The notes under the pieces: generated by a model
Databases searched by the model: none
Told to the model about the DNA's origin: nothing
Seen by the model: only the letters and a program-made list of their open reading frames with translations
Position numbers and translations under genes: made by a program
From: Armatimonadota bacterium
Lineage (GTDB): Bacteria > Sysuimicrobiota > Sysuimicrobiia > Sysuimicrobiales > VGFF01
Length of the DNA stretch: 20,719 nucleotides
NCBI GenBank assembly: GCA_016868955.1
Contig: VGFF01000025.1
Span: 1 to 20,719, forward strand
Reading direction: 5' to 3'
Shown here: positions 7,102 through 17,779 of the stretch, one piece after another
How the letters are laid out: every line of letters starts with the position of its first letter
Numbering within the stretch: position 1 is the stretch's first letter

Positions 7102-7719
7102 GTGGCGACGCAAGCCGTCCTCCGAGTCCTTCCGCAGTCGCTTCCCCGCCTACAACCCGATCGTTCCCATTGGCGCCTTCCCGAGCTCGCCGGCCGCTTG
7201 ACGGAGATCGCCTCCGCGACCGAGCCGGCCGGACTGACCGCGGCGTTCGGGCTCGTGCACGAGTGCCAACGCTCGGGCGAGTGCGCGGCGTGGATCACGA
7301 CCATGCACAGCGTCTTCTTTCCGCCCGACGTCGCCGAAAGCGGCATCGACCTCGATGCGCTCGCGGTAGTGCGCACGCCGAACGCCGCCATCGTGGCGCG
7401 TGCCGCCGATCGCTTGGTGCGCTCCGGCACGTTCGCGCTCGTCGTCGCCGACATCGGACCGCACGAGGCAATCCCCATGCCGCTGCTGTCGCGATTGAAC
7501 GGGCTCGCGCGGAAATACCACGCGGCCGTCGTCTTCCTCACGCAGAAGGGCGGTACGGCATCGGCGATCGGATCGTTGATTTCGCTGCGCGTGCAGGCAC
7601 GGCGGCAGCGCACGGGGATCGATCGGTTCGAGTGGATGCTCGACGTCCTGAAGGACAAGCGGCACGGTCCGACGTGGCGATACGCGGAGGCATGCCGTGG
7701 ACCGGCTGGCTTGCGTTGA
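7102..7719 (+). CDS. imuA: ImuA, RecA-like mutasome accessory protein
   Basis: About 205 residues from the GTG at 7102, chosen because GAGGT (7092-7096) precedes it by 5 nt; starts further upstream would fall inside the LexA operator. The protein resembles the RecA core: AAFGLVHECQRSGECAAWI (47-65), FFPPDVAESGIDLDALAVV, LVRSGTFALVVADIG, RLNGLARKYHAAVVFLTQK, GSLISLRVQARR and a terminal LKDKRHGPTWR. No GxxxxGK(T/S) Walker A is visible, so ATP binding is doubtful, as in other short ImuA proteins. ImuA is a RecA-like accessory component of the ImuA-ImuB-DnaE2 mutasome. Its 3' end overlaps imuB by 23 nt, indicating translational coupling. Confidence 0.88.
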   Translation: MATQAVLRVLPQSLPRLQPDRSHWRLPELAGRLTEIASATEPAGLTAAFGLVHECQRSGECAAWITTMHSVFFPPDVAESGIDLDALAVVRTPNAAIVARAADRLVRSGTFALVVADIGPHEAIPMPLLSRLNGLARKYHAAVVFLTQKGGTASAIGSLISLRVQARRQRTGIDRFEWMLDVLKDKRHGPTWRYAEACRGPAGLR

Positions 7720-9190
7720 CGTCCCGGCGCTGCCGCTGCAGATGCTGCTCGGATGCAACCCATCCTGGGCGGAGCATCCGGCGGCGGTCGTCGCGGAGGA
7801 CAAGCCGCAAGCGCTGGTCTTGTGGATCAATGCCGCCGCGCGCCGCGCCGGCATCCTGCCCGGATCCCGTTACGCCGCCGCGTTGTCGCTGTCGCCGATG
7901 CTGCGGGCCGGCGTCGTATCCGCCGCCGAGATCACGCGGGTGGTCGACGACATCGCCGCGTGCCTGCGCAAGTTCTCGCCGCGCATCGAGATCGCGCGCG
8001 ACGAGCCGGGCGTCTTCTGGGCCGACGTCTCCGGCTTGGAGAGAATCCAGCCGTCGCTGGCGTCGTGGACGCGCGACGTGCGCGCCGCCTTGCGGGCGGC
8101 GGGATGGCACGCGACCGTCGTCGCCGGCTTCACGCGGTTCGGCACCTACGCGGTCGCGAAAGCGATGCGCGGCGCACGCGTCTTCGACGACGACAGCGCC
8201 GAGCGAACGGCCGCCTGCGACGTGTCGCTCGACCGGCTGGCGATTCCCGCCAACGCGCGCGACGGGCTCCTGAAGCTGGGCATCCGCACGGTCGGTGACT
8301 GCCTCGGCCTTCCCGCGCAAGGATTGCGCGAACGATTCGGCGTCGAGATCCACCGGCTGCACGCGCTGGCCTCCGGAGACGCATGGGCGCCGCTGCAGCC
8401 CAGCCCCGAGGTCGAGCCGGTGCGGCGCGTATTGTGGCTCGACGACGCCGAGGCCGACTTCGAGCGCTTGTTGTTCCTGTTCAAGCGCCTGTCGCATCCG
8501 CTGCTGACGGCGCTCGCGGCGCGCGGCGCGGCGCTCGTCGCGCTCGACATGCGCCTACAGCTCGCAAGCCGAAACGCCGGCGACGAGGCGCGCGCCGAGC
8601 AGATCCGTCCGGCGGCGCCGACGCTCGATCCCGTTCAGATCCTCGAATTGGTGCGGCTGCGCTTCGAAGCGCGCCCACCGTCCGCCGGCGTCGTACGCGT
8701 CGAGCTGGAAGCGCACGGCGCGCACGCGACGCCGGAGCAGATCCGATTGTTCCGGGAGCAGACGAAGCGCGACCTGGCGGCGGGCAACCGCGCGCTGGCG
8801 CGCTTGCGCGCCGAGCTGGGCGAGGACGCCATCGTGCGCGCGGTGCTGCGGGAGGGCCACATGCCGGAAGCGATGTTTCGCTGGGAGCGGCTCGACGCGC
8901 TCGCCGTGCCCCGTCCCAAGGACATGGCGCAGCGCACGCTCGTACGGCGCTTGCGCGCGAAGCCGGCCGAGATCACGGCGCGCCCGTCGCACGCCGCCGA
9001 TTGGATGCTCGCGAACGTCACTGAGGAAGCCGTCGCGGAGCAACGGGGACCGTACCTCGTCTCCGGCGGCTGGTGGGCGCGGGAAGTGCACCGCGCGTAT
9101 TACTTCCTGTGGACGCGGCAGGGCGAGCTGTTGTGGGCGTACTTCGACCACAAGCGCCGGCGCTGGTACCTGCAGGGGCGTGTGGAGTGA
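7697..9190 (+). CDS. imuB: ImuB, Y-family-like non-catalytic polymerase
   Basis: A 497-residue Y-family DNA polymerase homologue. The GTG at 7697 has GGAGG (7686-7690) at ideal spacing. The N-terminus, ACVDVPALPLQMLLGCNPSW, keeps one acidic residue (Asp8) where DinB polymerases have the D-x-D-x-F-F motif. The second acidic site, SxDE in active polymerases, reads VFWADVSGLERIQPS and lacks the catalytic Asp-Glu pair. This matches the established view that ImuB is a scaffold linking ImuA, the sliding clamp and DnaE2, not a polymerase. Then come the helix-hairpin-helix-like LLKLGIRTVGDCLGLPAQGLRERFG and a little-finger region. The C-terminal tail (SGGWWAREVHRAYYFLWTRQGELLWAYFDHKRRRWYLQG) is the ImuB-specific domain. 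Confidence 0.93.
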   Translation: MDRLACVDVPALPLQMLLGCNPSWAEHPAAVVAEDKPQALVLWINAAARRAGILPGSRYAAALSLSPMLRAGVVSAAEITRVVDDIAACLRKFSPRIEIARDEPGVFWADVSGLERIQPSLASWTRDVRAALRAAGWHATVVAGFTRFGTYAVAKAMRGARVFDDDSAERTAACDVSLDRLAIPANARDGLLKLGIRTVGDCLGLPAQGLRERFGVEIHRLHALASGDAWAPLQPSPEVEPVRRVLWLDDAEADFERLLFLFKRLSHPLLTALAARGAALVALDMRLQLASRNAGDEARAEQIRPAAPTLDPVQILELVRLRFEARPPSAGVVRVELEAHGAHATPEQIRLFREQTKRDLAAGNRALARLRAELGEDAIVRAVLREGHMPEAMFRWERLDALAVPRPKDMAQRTLVRRLRAKPAEITARPSHAADWMLANVTEEAVAEQRGPYLVSGGWWAREVHRAYYFLWTRQGELLWAYFDHKRRRWYLQGRVE

Positions 9191-9195
9191 TCGAT

Positions 9196-9219
9196 GCGCC
9201 GCGCGCGTGGGCGCGGCGC
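9196..9219 (+). other. Perfect hairpin in the imuB-dnaE2 gap
   Basis: GCGCCGCGC-gcgtgg-GCGCGGCGC forms a 9-bp all-GC stem with a 6-nt loop within the 50-nt gap between the imuB stop and the dnaE2 ATG. It could stabilise the imuAB mRNA, attenuate dnaE2, or be a by-product of base composition. dnaE2 has only a weak ribosome binding site just after it. Confidence 0.5.
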
Positions 9220-9240
9220 GGGTAACGCCGCCGAGATTCC

Positions 9241-12519
<3,279 letters not shown>

Positions 12520-13278
12520 GCGAACGCGCCGGCGCGCACGGGGCCGATCCGGCGAATACCCTCGTACAGTGCGACGAAGCTGAACACCGTGCTGAACAAC
12601 GCCAGGTAGGAGACGCCCGCCCAAGCCACGGGCGGCGCCGGCGCCAGCGTCGACCACCCATTCTCGACGAACGCCATCGGCAACAGCGCGAGCAAGCCGA
12701 ACGCGGTCGTGTACATCGTCGCGGTCACCGGCGATCCGCTCAGATGCGCGCGCTTCACCGTCAGCGAATACCCTGTCCAGCACACCGCCGTCAGCATGAA
12801 CAGTATGTCTCCGGTCAGACGCGTCGGCGTCGACGCCGCGCCCGCGGGGTTCACGACGAGAAACAGACCGAAGATCGCGATCGCGAACCCGGCGATCATC
12901 GTCCGCGAGATCGGCTGCCGGTAGGCGAGCTGCATGGCGAGCGCCGTGACGACGGGCGTGAACCCGGGACCGATTACGGCACCGTCGGAGGCCGGCGCCA
13001 ACCGCAAGCCGTTCAGGAACAACGCGTTGTGCAGCGCGACCGCGGTCAACCCCATGATCGCGTAGGCGCCGAGCGTGCGCCGATCCGGCGGCGGCTCGCG
13101 CAACCCCTGCGCCTTCGACCACGCCCAGAGGAGGGCGGCGGCGATCGCGAACCGCACGATCGCGACGGCGAGCGGCGAGATCGACGCGACCGCGACGCGC
13201 GCCGCCACCCAGGAGCCGCCGACGGCGACGTGCGCGAACGTGAGCAGCAAGATCGCCGTCCGTTCGTCGCCGGCGGAG

Positions 13279-13300
13279 CGCGGGGGTGTCATTCCCCGCG
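13279..13300 (-). promoter_or_regulatory. Hairpin presenting the EamA start codon in its loop
   Basis: On the minus strand, CGCGGGG-aatgacac-CCCCGCG has perfect 7-bp GC arms, and the ATG (13292-13290) lies in the 8-nt loop. The only Shine-Dalgarno-like bases (GGGGA) are in the 5' arm, directly abutting the ATG. A translational control role is inference. Confidence 0.4.
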
Positions 13301-13390
13301 GAGATTCGTCGACGCCTCCAACGCCCCTGCCCGCGCGGCAGCGCGCTGGCGTCGCCACGGCGCGAATTCGGGACGCTTCCGCCGGGAACC

Positions 13391-13418
13391 TCGACAATGG
13401 GCCGCGATGCTCTAGGAT
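13391..13418 (+). promoter_or_regulatory. Weak candidate promoter for the 13517 gene
   Basis: TCGACA (13391-13396) and TAGGAT (13413-13418) are 16 nt apart in the 224-nt divergent gap. This is a modest match to the housekeeping consensus and would give a leader of about 90 nt. Nothing else stands out in this gap. Confidence 0.3.
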
Positions 13419-13516
13419 TGGGGGTTTCGGGAATGCGACGAAGCCCCCGCGTCGGTTCATTCGTCAAATTTCCGAGGGCTCGCTGAACATTACTCCGACA
13501 TCTGAAGGAGGATCCG

Positions 13517-13905
13517 ATGAGAGTTCGTTTCGTCATCGCCGTTGTCGCGTTTTTGTTGCTCGCGGGGCTCGCTGCCCAAGCGATTGCCGAGGACGGGCGT
13601 CTGCTCGATGTCACGCGTCTGTCCCATCGCGAGCGCGACCTGGACGTCCTGCGTTTCGGGTCCTGTCAGAACGTCCGGTCGATCAAGCTCAAAGCCCGTC
13701 GCGGCAACGCTGAAATCGAATCCTTGATGGCCGAGTATGGCAACGGCGCGCGTGATCGCCTGCCGGTTCGCCAGCGCATCGCTGAGGGCAGCGAGACGGC
13801 ATGGAGCGACCTGCGCGGCGGCGTGCGCTGTTTCGGGCGATCGCGGTGGTCGGCGATACGGAGATGTCCCTCAATCAGGCGCGCATCGAATTCTGGGGTC
13901 GTTGA
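13517..13905 (+). pseudogene. DUF2541-like (YaaI-like) secreted protein, frameshifted
   Basis: The ATG at 13517 follows the strongest ribosome binding site in the window (AAGGAGGA, 13505-13512). A signal peptide (VRFVIAVVAFLLLAGLAAQAIAE) is followed by a domain resembling DUF2541: RDLDVLRFGSCQNVRSIKLK, a central YGNGARDRLPVRQRI, EGSETAWSDLRGGVRCF. After Cys105 (13829-13831) the frame turns into Arg/Ser/Pro-rich nonsense. The -1 frame from 13834 instead continues sensibly as RAIAVVGDTEMSLNQARIEFWGR and stops at 13903-13905, giving a 129-residue product if one base is restored in or beside the TTT at 13831-13833. Family function is unknown; the product would be periplasmic or secreted. It could be a true pseudogene, a sequencing deletion or, less likely, programmed frameshifting. 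Uncorrected, the frame fuses into the downstream DinB gene. Confidence 0.7.
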
Positions 13906-13996
13906 GGGGTTTCCGCCTGCCCCACCGAATCTTCTCCGAAGCCCGCCGCGGCAACGGAAGTCCCACCCGCGTGCCGCGGCCGGAGGGAATCTCACG

Positions 13997-14497
13997 ATGT
14001 TGTCCGCTGAACGCACCGCATCCCTCATCGAACGATACGCGGACGGGCCGCGATCTCTGGAGGCGGCGATCGCCGGCATTCCGCCGGACGAGATGCGATG
14101 GCGCCCCGGCCCGACCGATTGGAGCATTCACGAGAACGTCTTCCACCTCGCCGACACCGATCTCGTGACGTCGGTCCGCGTGCGGTTCATCCTCGTCGAG
14201 CCCGGCGCGCCGATGCCCTGGTTCAATCAAGGCGCTTGGGCCGCGGTGATGCGCTACGCGGATCGCTCGCTCGCCGACGCTTTGGCGATGTTTCGCGCGA
14301 CGCGCGCCGCGACCGTTCCGCTGCTGCGGGACGCGCCGACGGCGGCGTGGTCGCAGTCCGACGTCCACCCCATCCACGGCTCCCGGACCCTCGAGCAAGT
14401 GATCGAGCATTACGGAAACCACGTGCACTACCATCTGAAGACGATCGCCAAGCGCCGCCAGCAGTTCCGCGATCGCCGCGAAGCGCCGCCTGCTTAG
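13997..14497 (+). CDS. DinB-fold (DinB/YfiT superfamily) putative metalloprotein
   Basis: A 166-residue four-helix-bundle protein. The ATG at 13997 is preceded by GGAGGG (13982-13987) with 9-nt spacing. This separates it from the frameshifted gene whose unshifted frame reads into it. DinB-fold proteins bind a metal through three histidines, here probably His50 in NVFHLADTD and His142/His146 in EHYGNHVHYHLKTI. DWSIHENVFHLADTDLV matches the family's W-S-x-x-E-x-x-x-H-L-x-D motif. Members include thiol-dependent transferases and DNA-damage-induced proteins; despite the name they are unrelated to DinB polymerase. The reaction cannot be predicted. It lies 91 nt after the DUF2541-like gene and about 90 nt before another small secreted-protein gene on the same strand. 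Confidence 0.85.
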   Translation: MLSAERTASLIERYADGPRSLEAAIAGIPPDEMRWRPGPTDWSIHENVFHLADTDLVTSVRVRFILVEPGAPMPWFNQGAWAAVMRYADRSLADALAMFRATRAATVPLLRDAPTAAWSQSDVHPIHGSRTLEQVIEHYGNHVHYHLKTIAKRRQQFRDRREAPPA

Positions 14498-14512
14498 ACT
14501 GCCGCTCGTTGT

Positions 14513-14527
14513 GGGAATAACATTCCC
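14513..14527. repeat. Short inverted repeat in the dinB-like 3' gap
   Basis: GGGAAT-aac-ATTCCC lies 16 nt after the DinB-fold stop. The stem is 6 bp with a 3-nt loop and no T-tract. It may be a weak terminator or an operator for the next gene. Confidence 0.3.
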
Positions 14528-14586
14528 GGCTGGGCCCCGCCGCACTTGCGCATCAATCGCGCGGGCCGGCGAGGAGGTTGGCGTCT

Positions 14587-15023
14587 ATGCGTCTCTTGGT
14601 CCCGGTCGCGTTCGTGATCGCGTTGAGCTTGTCGTGCAGTGTCGCGTTCTCGCAGGGCACGCCGCCGATGCCGGCGGGTGGATCGTCCGAAAACCTCACC
14701 GCGATCCTCATCTGCAATGAAGTGGTGTTGCATCTGCGCGCGCCGGTCAACAACGTGTCGACGATGGAGCGCACAAAGATCGTGGCGATCGGATCATCCA
14801 GGCGTACGCGAACGAGGACGTTCGCACCGCCACCTTCCGCCTCGTGCCCATCGGGGAGGAGTGGGCGATCTACGTCGGCGGCACGCTGCTCGTGACGGCC
14901 GGACACGAAGAGGCTCGCGCCAACAATACCACGCCGCGCGCCTTGGCCGAGGTTTGGCACCACAACCTATCGACGATGATGCCGCGCTGCCCTGCCTCCG
15001 TGCCCCCGACGATGGGACGCTAG
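14587..15023 (+). pseudogene. Small secreted protein, unknown family, frameshifted
   Basis: The ATG at 14587 has GAGGAGG (14571-14577). The N-terminus is a clear signal peptide (LLVPVAFVIALSLSCSVAFSQG), followed by ENLTAILICNEVVLHLRAP and VNNVSTMERTKIVA. Around 14784-14787 the frame shifts. The original frame becomes Arg/Ser/Pro-rich and ends at 14895, while the -1 frame reads DRIIQAYANEDVRTATFRL, GEEWAIYVGGTLLVTAGHEEARANNTTPRALAEVWHHNLS and stops at 15021-15023. Restoring one base gives about 145 residues. The layout (ER..I...RI..A, then W.IYVGG.LLVTA...EA and LAE.W..NL) recalls the periplasmic domain ahead of some cyanobacterial mechanosensitive channels, but only loosely. The function is unknown. 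The break could be natural or a sequencing deletion. Confidence 0.65.
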
Positions 15024-15043
15024 ACCGATCGGCGACGCGACGA

Positions 15044-16303
15044 TTACGACCGAATTCGCGAGTCGCTCCGCGCCGTCTCCAGGCGCGGAGCAGCGACCGG
15101 CCGGCTGCGATTGAGGGACGCCGCGCGCCGCCAGACGATCAGCGCGACGGTCGTCAGGATCGCCGCGCCGGCCTGAAATGACACGTCAACGCTCGTCGCG
15201 GCGACGACGAATCCGAAGATCAACGGGCCGAGGATCAAGGACAAGCGCTGGATCGTCAGCCGGGCCGACATCGCGAGTCCGAGCATCGGCGGCGCCACCG
15301 AGCTCGCCATCAAGCTCATCGTCAACGGCTGGATGAAGCCCATCGCGATGCCCATGACGACCGCGGCGCCGACGTGCGGCGCGAACGACCCGGCCTTGAT
15401 CGCGAGCAGGTAGCTGGCGGCGCCAACGAGGTTGCCGCCGATGAGGATCGCTGCGTAGCCCAGTCGCCGGACTCCGACCCCCAGGAATGGGCGCACGATC
15501 ATCGACGCAAAGTTGAGGATCGCGACGAGCACGCCGATCCGTTCCGCGGTCAATCCGCCCTTCTGTAATAACAGTGGATAGAATGTGATCTGCAAGCTCT
15601 GTGCGCCGACGACGAGGAAAGAGATGAACAAGATGACGGCGACTCCGTCGTCGCGGGCGAGCGAGAACGCCGCTCGGTACGCGGTCGCCAACGTCACGCC
15701 CGTCGGCAATCCACCGGGGCGATCGGCGATGCGTAACGCCGCGACGATCGCCACCAGCGACACGCCGAACATCGCCGCGAACGCGGCGCCGAAGCCGAAA
15801 CGTTCCGCGACGACGCCGCCGAGGATTGGTCCGGCCACGTTCCCGGCCGAGACCCAGAACGTGTATTGCCCATAAACGGCGGCGCGCTCCTCCAGCGTGC
15901 TCCAACCGGCGACCGTCGCTTGCGTCGCGATCATCATGCCGAGGTGGCCGACATTGACGAGGCCGAAGAGGATCGCCGTCCACAGCGGGCTTGGTTCGGG
16001 AATGAACAGGGCGGTCGCGATCGCGAACAGGATCGCTGACGCGAGCGACACGCGCGAGGCACCGTGCACGACGACGAGCGCGCCGAGGGAGACGCCAAGC
16101 AGCAGCGGCATGACGCTCGACGAGGCGAGCACGGCGCCGACGAGCGCCGGCGATGCGCCCTTCGCGGTAAGGTACAGCGGCAACATCGGTGAGGCGATGT
16201 TGAACGCGACCATGTACGCGACGGACAACGAGAACGCCCGACGAAGATTTCCCTTGGCGCCCTCGATGCCGGTTTCCCGATCGGTTGGACGGCGTGAGAA
16301 CAT
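15044..16303 (-). CDS. Major facilitator superfamily transporter
   Basis: About 419 residues and twelve hydrophobic segments, typical of MFS secondary transporters in the inner membrane. The first helix reads FSLSVAYMVAFNIASPMLPLYL. WVSAGNVAGPILGGVVAERFGFGAAFA matches the motif C region (G-x-x-x-G-P-x-x-G-G) of drug/H+ antiporters. A cytoplasmic loop follows at about 195-215, and the second half begins with VAVILFISFLVVGAQSLQITFYPLLL. The ATG at 16303 puts a short charged leader before helix 1; starts up to 16390 add an unlikely basic extension. No Shine-Dalgarno is visible. The substrate is unknown. Upstream lies the SDR remnant in divergent orientation, so the promoter must sit inside or next to that remnant. 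Confidence 0.88.
   Translation of the reverse strand: MFSRRPTDRETGIEGAKGNLRRAFSLSVAYMVAFNIASPMLPLYLTAKGASPALVGAVLASSSVMPLLLGVSLGALVVVHGASRVSLASAILFAIATALFIPEPSPLWTAILFGLVNVGHLGMMIATQATVAGWSTLEERAAVYGQYTFWVSAGNVAGPILGGVVAERFGFGAAFAAMFGVSLVAIVAALRIADRPGGLPTGVTLATAYRAAFSLARDDGVAVILFISFLVVGAQSLQITFYPLLLQKGGLTAERIGVLVAILNFASMIVRPFLGVGVRRLGYAAILIGGNLVGAASYLLAIKAGSFAPHVGAAVVMGIAMGFIQPLTMSLMASSVAPPMLGLAMSARLTIQRLSLILGPLIFGFVVAATSVDVSFQAGAAILTTVALIVWRRAASLNRSRPVAAPRLETARSDSRIRS
15066..15090. other. Perfect hairpin in the MFS 3' end
   Basis: CTCCGCGCC-gtctcca-GGCGCGGAG has a 9-bp stem, and the outer GTCGC/GCGAC bases (15062-15066 and 15093-15097) can extend it with a bulge. It lies inside the last codons of the MFS gene and just past the stop of the convergent secreted-protein gene, where a terminator for that gene would be expected. 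There is no T-tract. Confidence 0.35.
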
Positions 16304-16371
16304 GCGGCATCGAGCGTCTTCGACGCAGGACGAACGGTACCCTGTGGCAGAAGTTTCCAAGGGCTCATGAA

Positions 16372-16974
16372 GGAAGCGCCATCGTCGCACGGTTCGCCCG
16401 CGAAGGCGCGGCCGACGTCACCGATGAGGCCGCGGTGGGCGCCGCGATCGAGGGCGCGGCAGCGGCGCTCGGCGGATTGTCGATCCTCGTGAACAACGCC
16501 GGCATCTCCGGTTTCCTGCTGTTGCTGGACGACGACGCGCCGGCGACGTGGCATCGCGTGTTCGCCGTGAACCTGTTCGGCGCGTATTGGTGCGCGCGCG
16601 CGGCCGTTCCTCATCTCCGGCGAGACGGCGGCGCGATCGTCAACATCGCGTCGACGCGGGCACTGGCCTCCGAGCCGACTGGTGAGCCGTACGGCGCCGC
16701 GAAGGGCGGATTGCTGGCGCTGAGGCACGCGCTCGCGGTCAGCCGCGGTCCGATGGGCATCCGCGTCAATGCGATCTCGCCCGGGTGGATCCACACCGGC
16801 GGCGACGCGCCGACGGCCGAGGATCACGCGCAGCATCCGGCCGGGCGCGTCGGGCAGCCGGAAGACGTGGCCAGCGTTGCGGTCGTCGTCGCGGCCGGCG
16901 TCGAATCCGGCTTCATGACCGGCCAGAAGCGTGTGCTCGACGGCGGCATGACGGTGAAGATGATCTACGTCTGA
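16372..16974 (+). pseudogene. Short-chain dehydrogenase remnant lacking the NAD(P)-binding N-terminus
   Basis: Homology to classical SDRs begins abruptly at GSAIVARFAREGA (16372), which is normally the first helix after TGxxxGIG. It then jumps straight to ADVTDEAAV, so beta-strand 1 with the glycine motif and roughly 20-25 residues after helix 1 are both missing. The rest is intact: ILVNNAGISG, VNLFGAY, catalytic Ser in NIASTRA, Tyr/Lys in EPYGAAKGG (13 residues from Ser to Tyr, 4 from Tyr to Lys), INAISPGWIHT-type motif and the C-terminal VLDGGMTVK. The frame is open back to a TTG at 16285 but has no ribosome binding site, and it overlaps the divergent MFS start. Without the Rossmann glycine motif it should not bind cofactor normally, so I call it a pseudogene. 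A mis-assembly with two deletions is possible. Confidence 0.7.
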
Positions 16975-17065
16975 CGTCGCGGCCGCGGACACTGGTTTCG
17001 CGGCACGCATCGCGGCGCGGCCGCGCGGCGCGACATTCCAACCAATGCTCGAAAGGAGCGCCACC

Positions 17066-17779
17066 GTGACAACTTCCTTGCAGGGACAAACCGGTCTCGT
17101 CTTCGGAGCCGGACGCGGCCTCGGCCGCGCCACCGCGATCGCTTGCGCCCGCGCCGGCATGCGCGTCGGGCTGGTCGCGCGCACCGCGTCCGAGCTCGAG
17201 GAAACCACCGCGGCGGTTCGCGCCGCCGGCGGCGAGGCCAAGGTGTTGGGCGGCGACGCGCGCGACGAGTCGCACGTGGCATCCGCGTTCGCGGCGATGG
17301 ACACGTGGGGCGGGCCATCCTTGGTCGTCAACACGGTCGGCGAGTCGCTGATCAAGCCGCTCGTCGAGTCGACGCTCGCCGACTGGCGCCGGATCATCGA
17401 CGGAAACTTGACGGCGGCGTTCCTCATCTCGCGCGCGGCGATGCCGAGATTGATCGCGCGCGGCGGCGGCCGGTTGATTCACCTGTCGTCGCGGGCGGCC
17501 GTGTTCACGTCGCCGGCGATTCCCGTCTACGCGGCCGCGAAGGCGGGCGTGATCGGGCTCGTGAAGTCGTTGGCGCTGCAAGGCAAGCCGCACGGCGTCT
17601 CGGTGAACGTGTTGTGCCCGAGCCCGATGGACACGCCGATGCGGTGGTCCGCGACGCCCGACTTCGATCGTGCTCGTGTCCTGCCGCCCGAGTCGGTCGC
17701 CGATCTCATCGTCTTGCTCGCCGCGCACCCAGAGATGACGTTGGAGGACGGCGTCCTCTCGTCCGCGGTCGCGTATTGA
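17066..17779 (+). CDS. Short-chain dehydrogenase/reductase (SDR)
   Basis: A 237-residue classical SDR, a cytoplasmic NAD(P)-dependent oxidoreductase. The GTG at 17066 follows GAAAGGAG (17051-17058) at 7-nt spacing. The cofactor loop is GAGRGLG (14-20), preceded by Phe where Thr is usual. The structural NNAG motif is replaced by NTVG (89-92). The catalytic residues are Asn114, Ser142, Tyr155 and Lys159 (YAAAK), followed by VNVLCPSPMDTPM. Arg at the end of strand 2 (VARTASE) suggests NADPH preference, an inference from family rules. It ends in the TTGA overlap that starts the MFS gene, so the two are probably translated together. It lies 91 nt after the SDR remnant; the two differ clearly in sequence and are not a recent duplication. 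Confidence 0.9.
   Translation: MTTSLQGQTGLVFGAGRGLGRATAIACARAGMRVGLVARTASELEETTAAVRAAGGEAKVLGGDARDESHVASAFAAMDTWGGPSLVVNTVGESLIKPLVESTLADWRRIIDGNLTAAFLISRAAMPRLIARGGGRLIHLSSRAAVFTSPAIPVYAAAKAGVIGLVKSLALQGKPHGVSVNVLCPSPMDTPMRWSATPDFDRARVLPPESVADLIVLLAAHPEMTLEDGVLSSAVAY

Noticed and set aside
4515..8273. A very long open frame on the plus strand through the ilvC region.
   Set aside because: It is an Arg/Ala/His-rich shadow of the minus-strand ilvC and EamA genes and the out-of-frame imuAB genes, caused by high GC; it has no recognisable domain.
13385..13410. GGAACC as an ECF sigma-factor -35 element.
   Set aside because: No matching CGTC-type -10 element is found at the required distance.
13517..14497. 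A single fused secreted-DinB protein.
   Set aside because: The middle third is out-of-frame nonsense, and the DinB part has its own ribosome binding site and ATG at 13997. The apparent fusion results from the shift at 13831.
17143..17775. A long N-terminal extension of the Fsr-like transporter.
   Set aside because: The residues are an out-of-frame shadow of the intact SDR gene; the transporter starts at the TTG overlapping the SDR stop.
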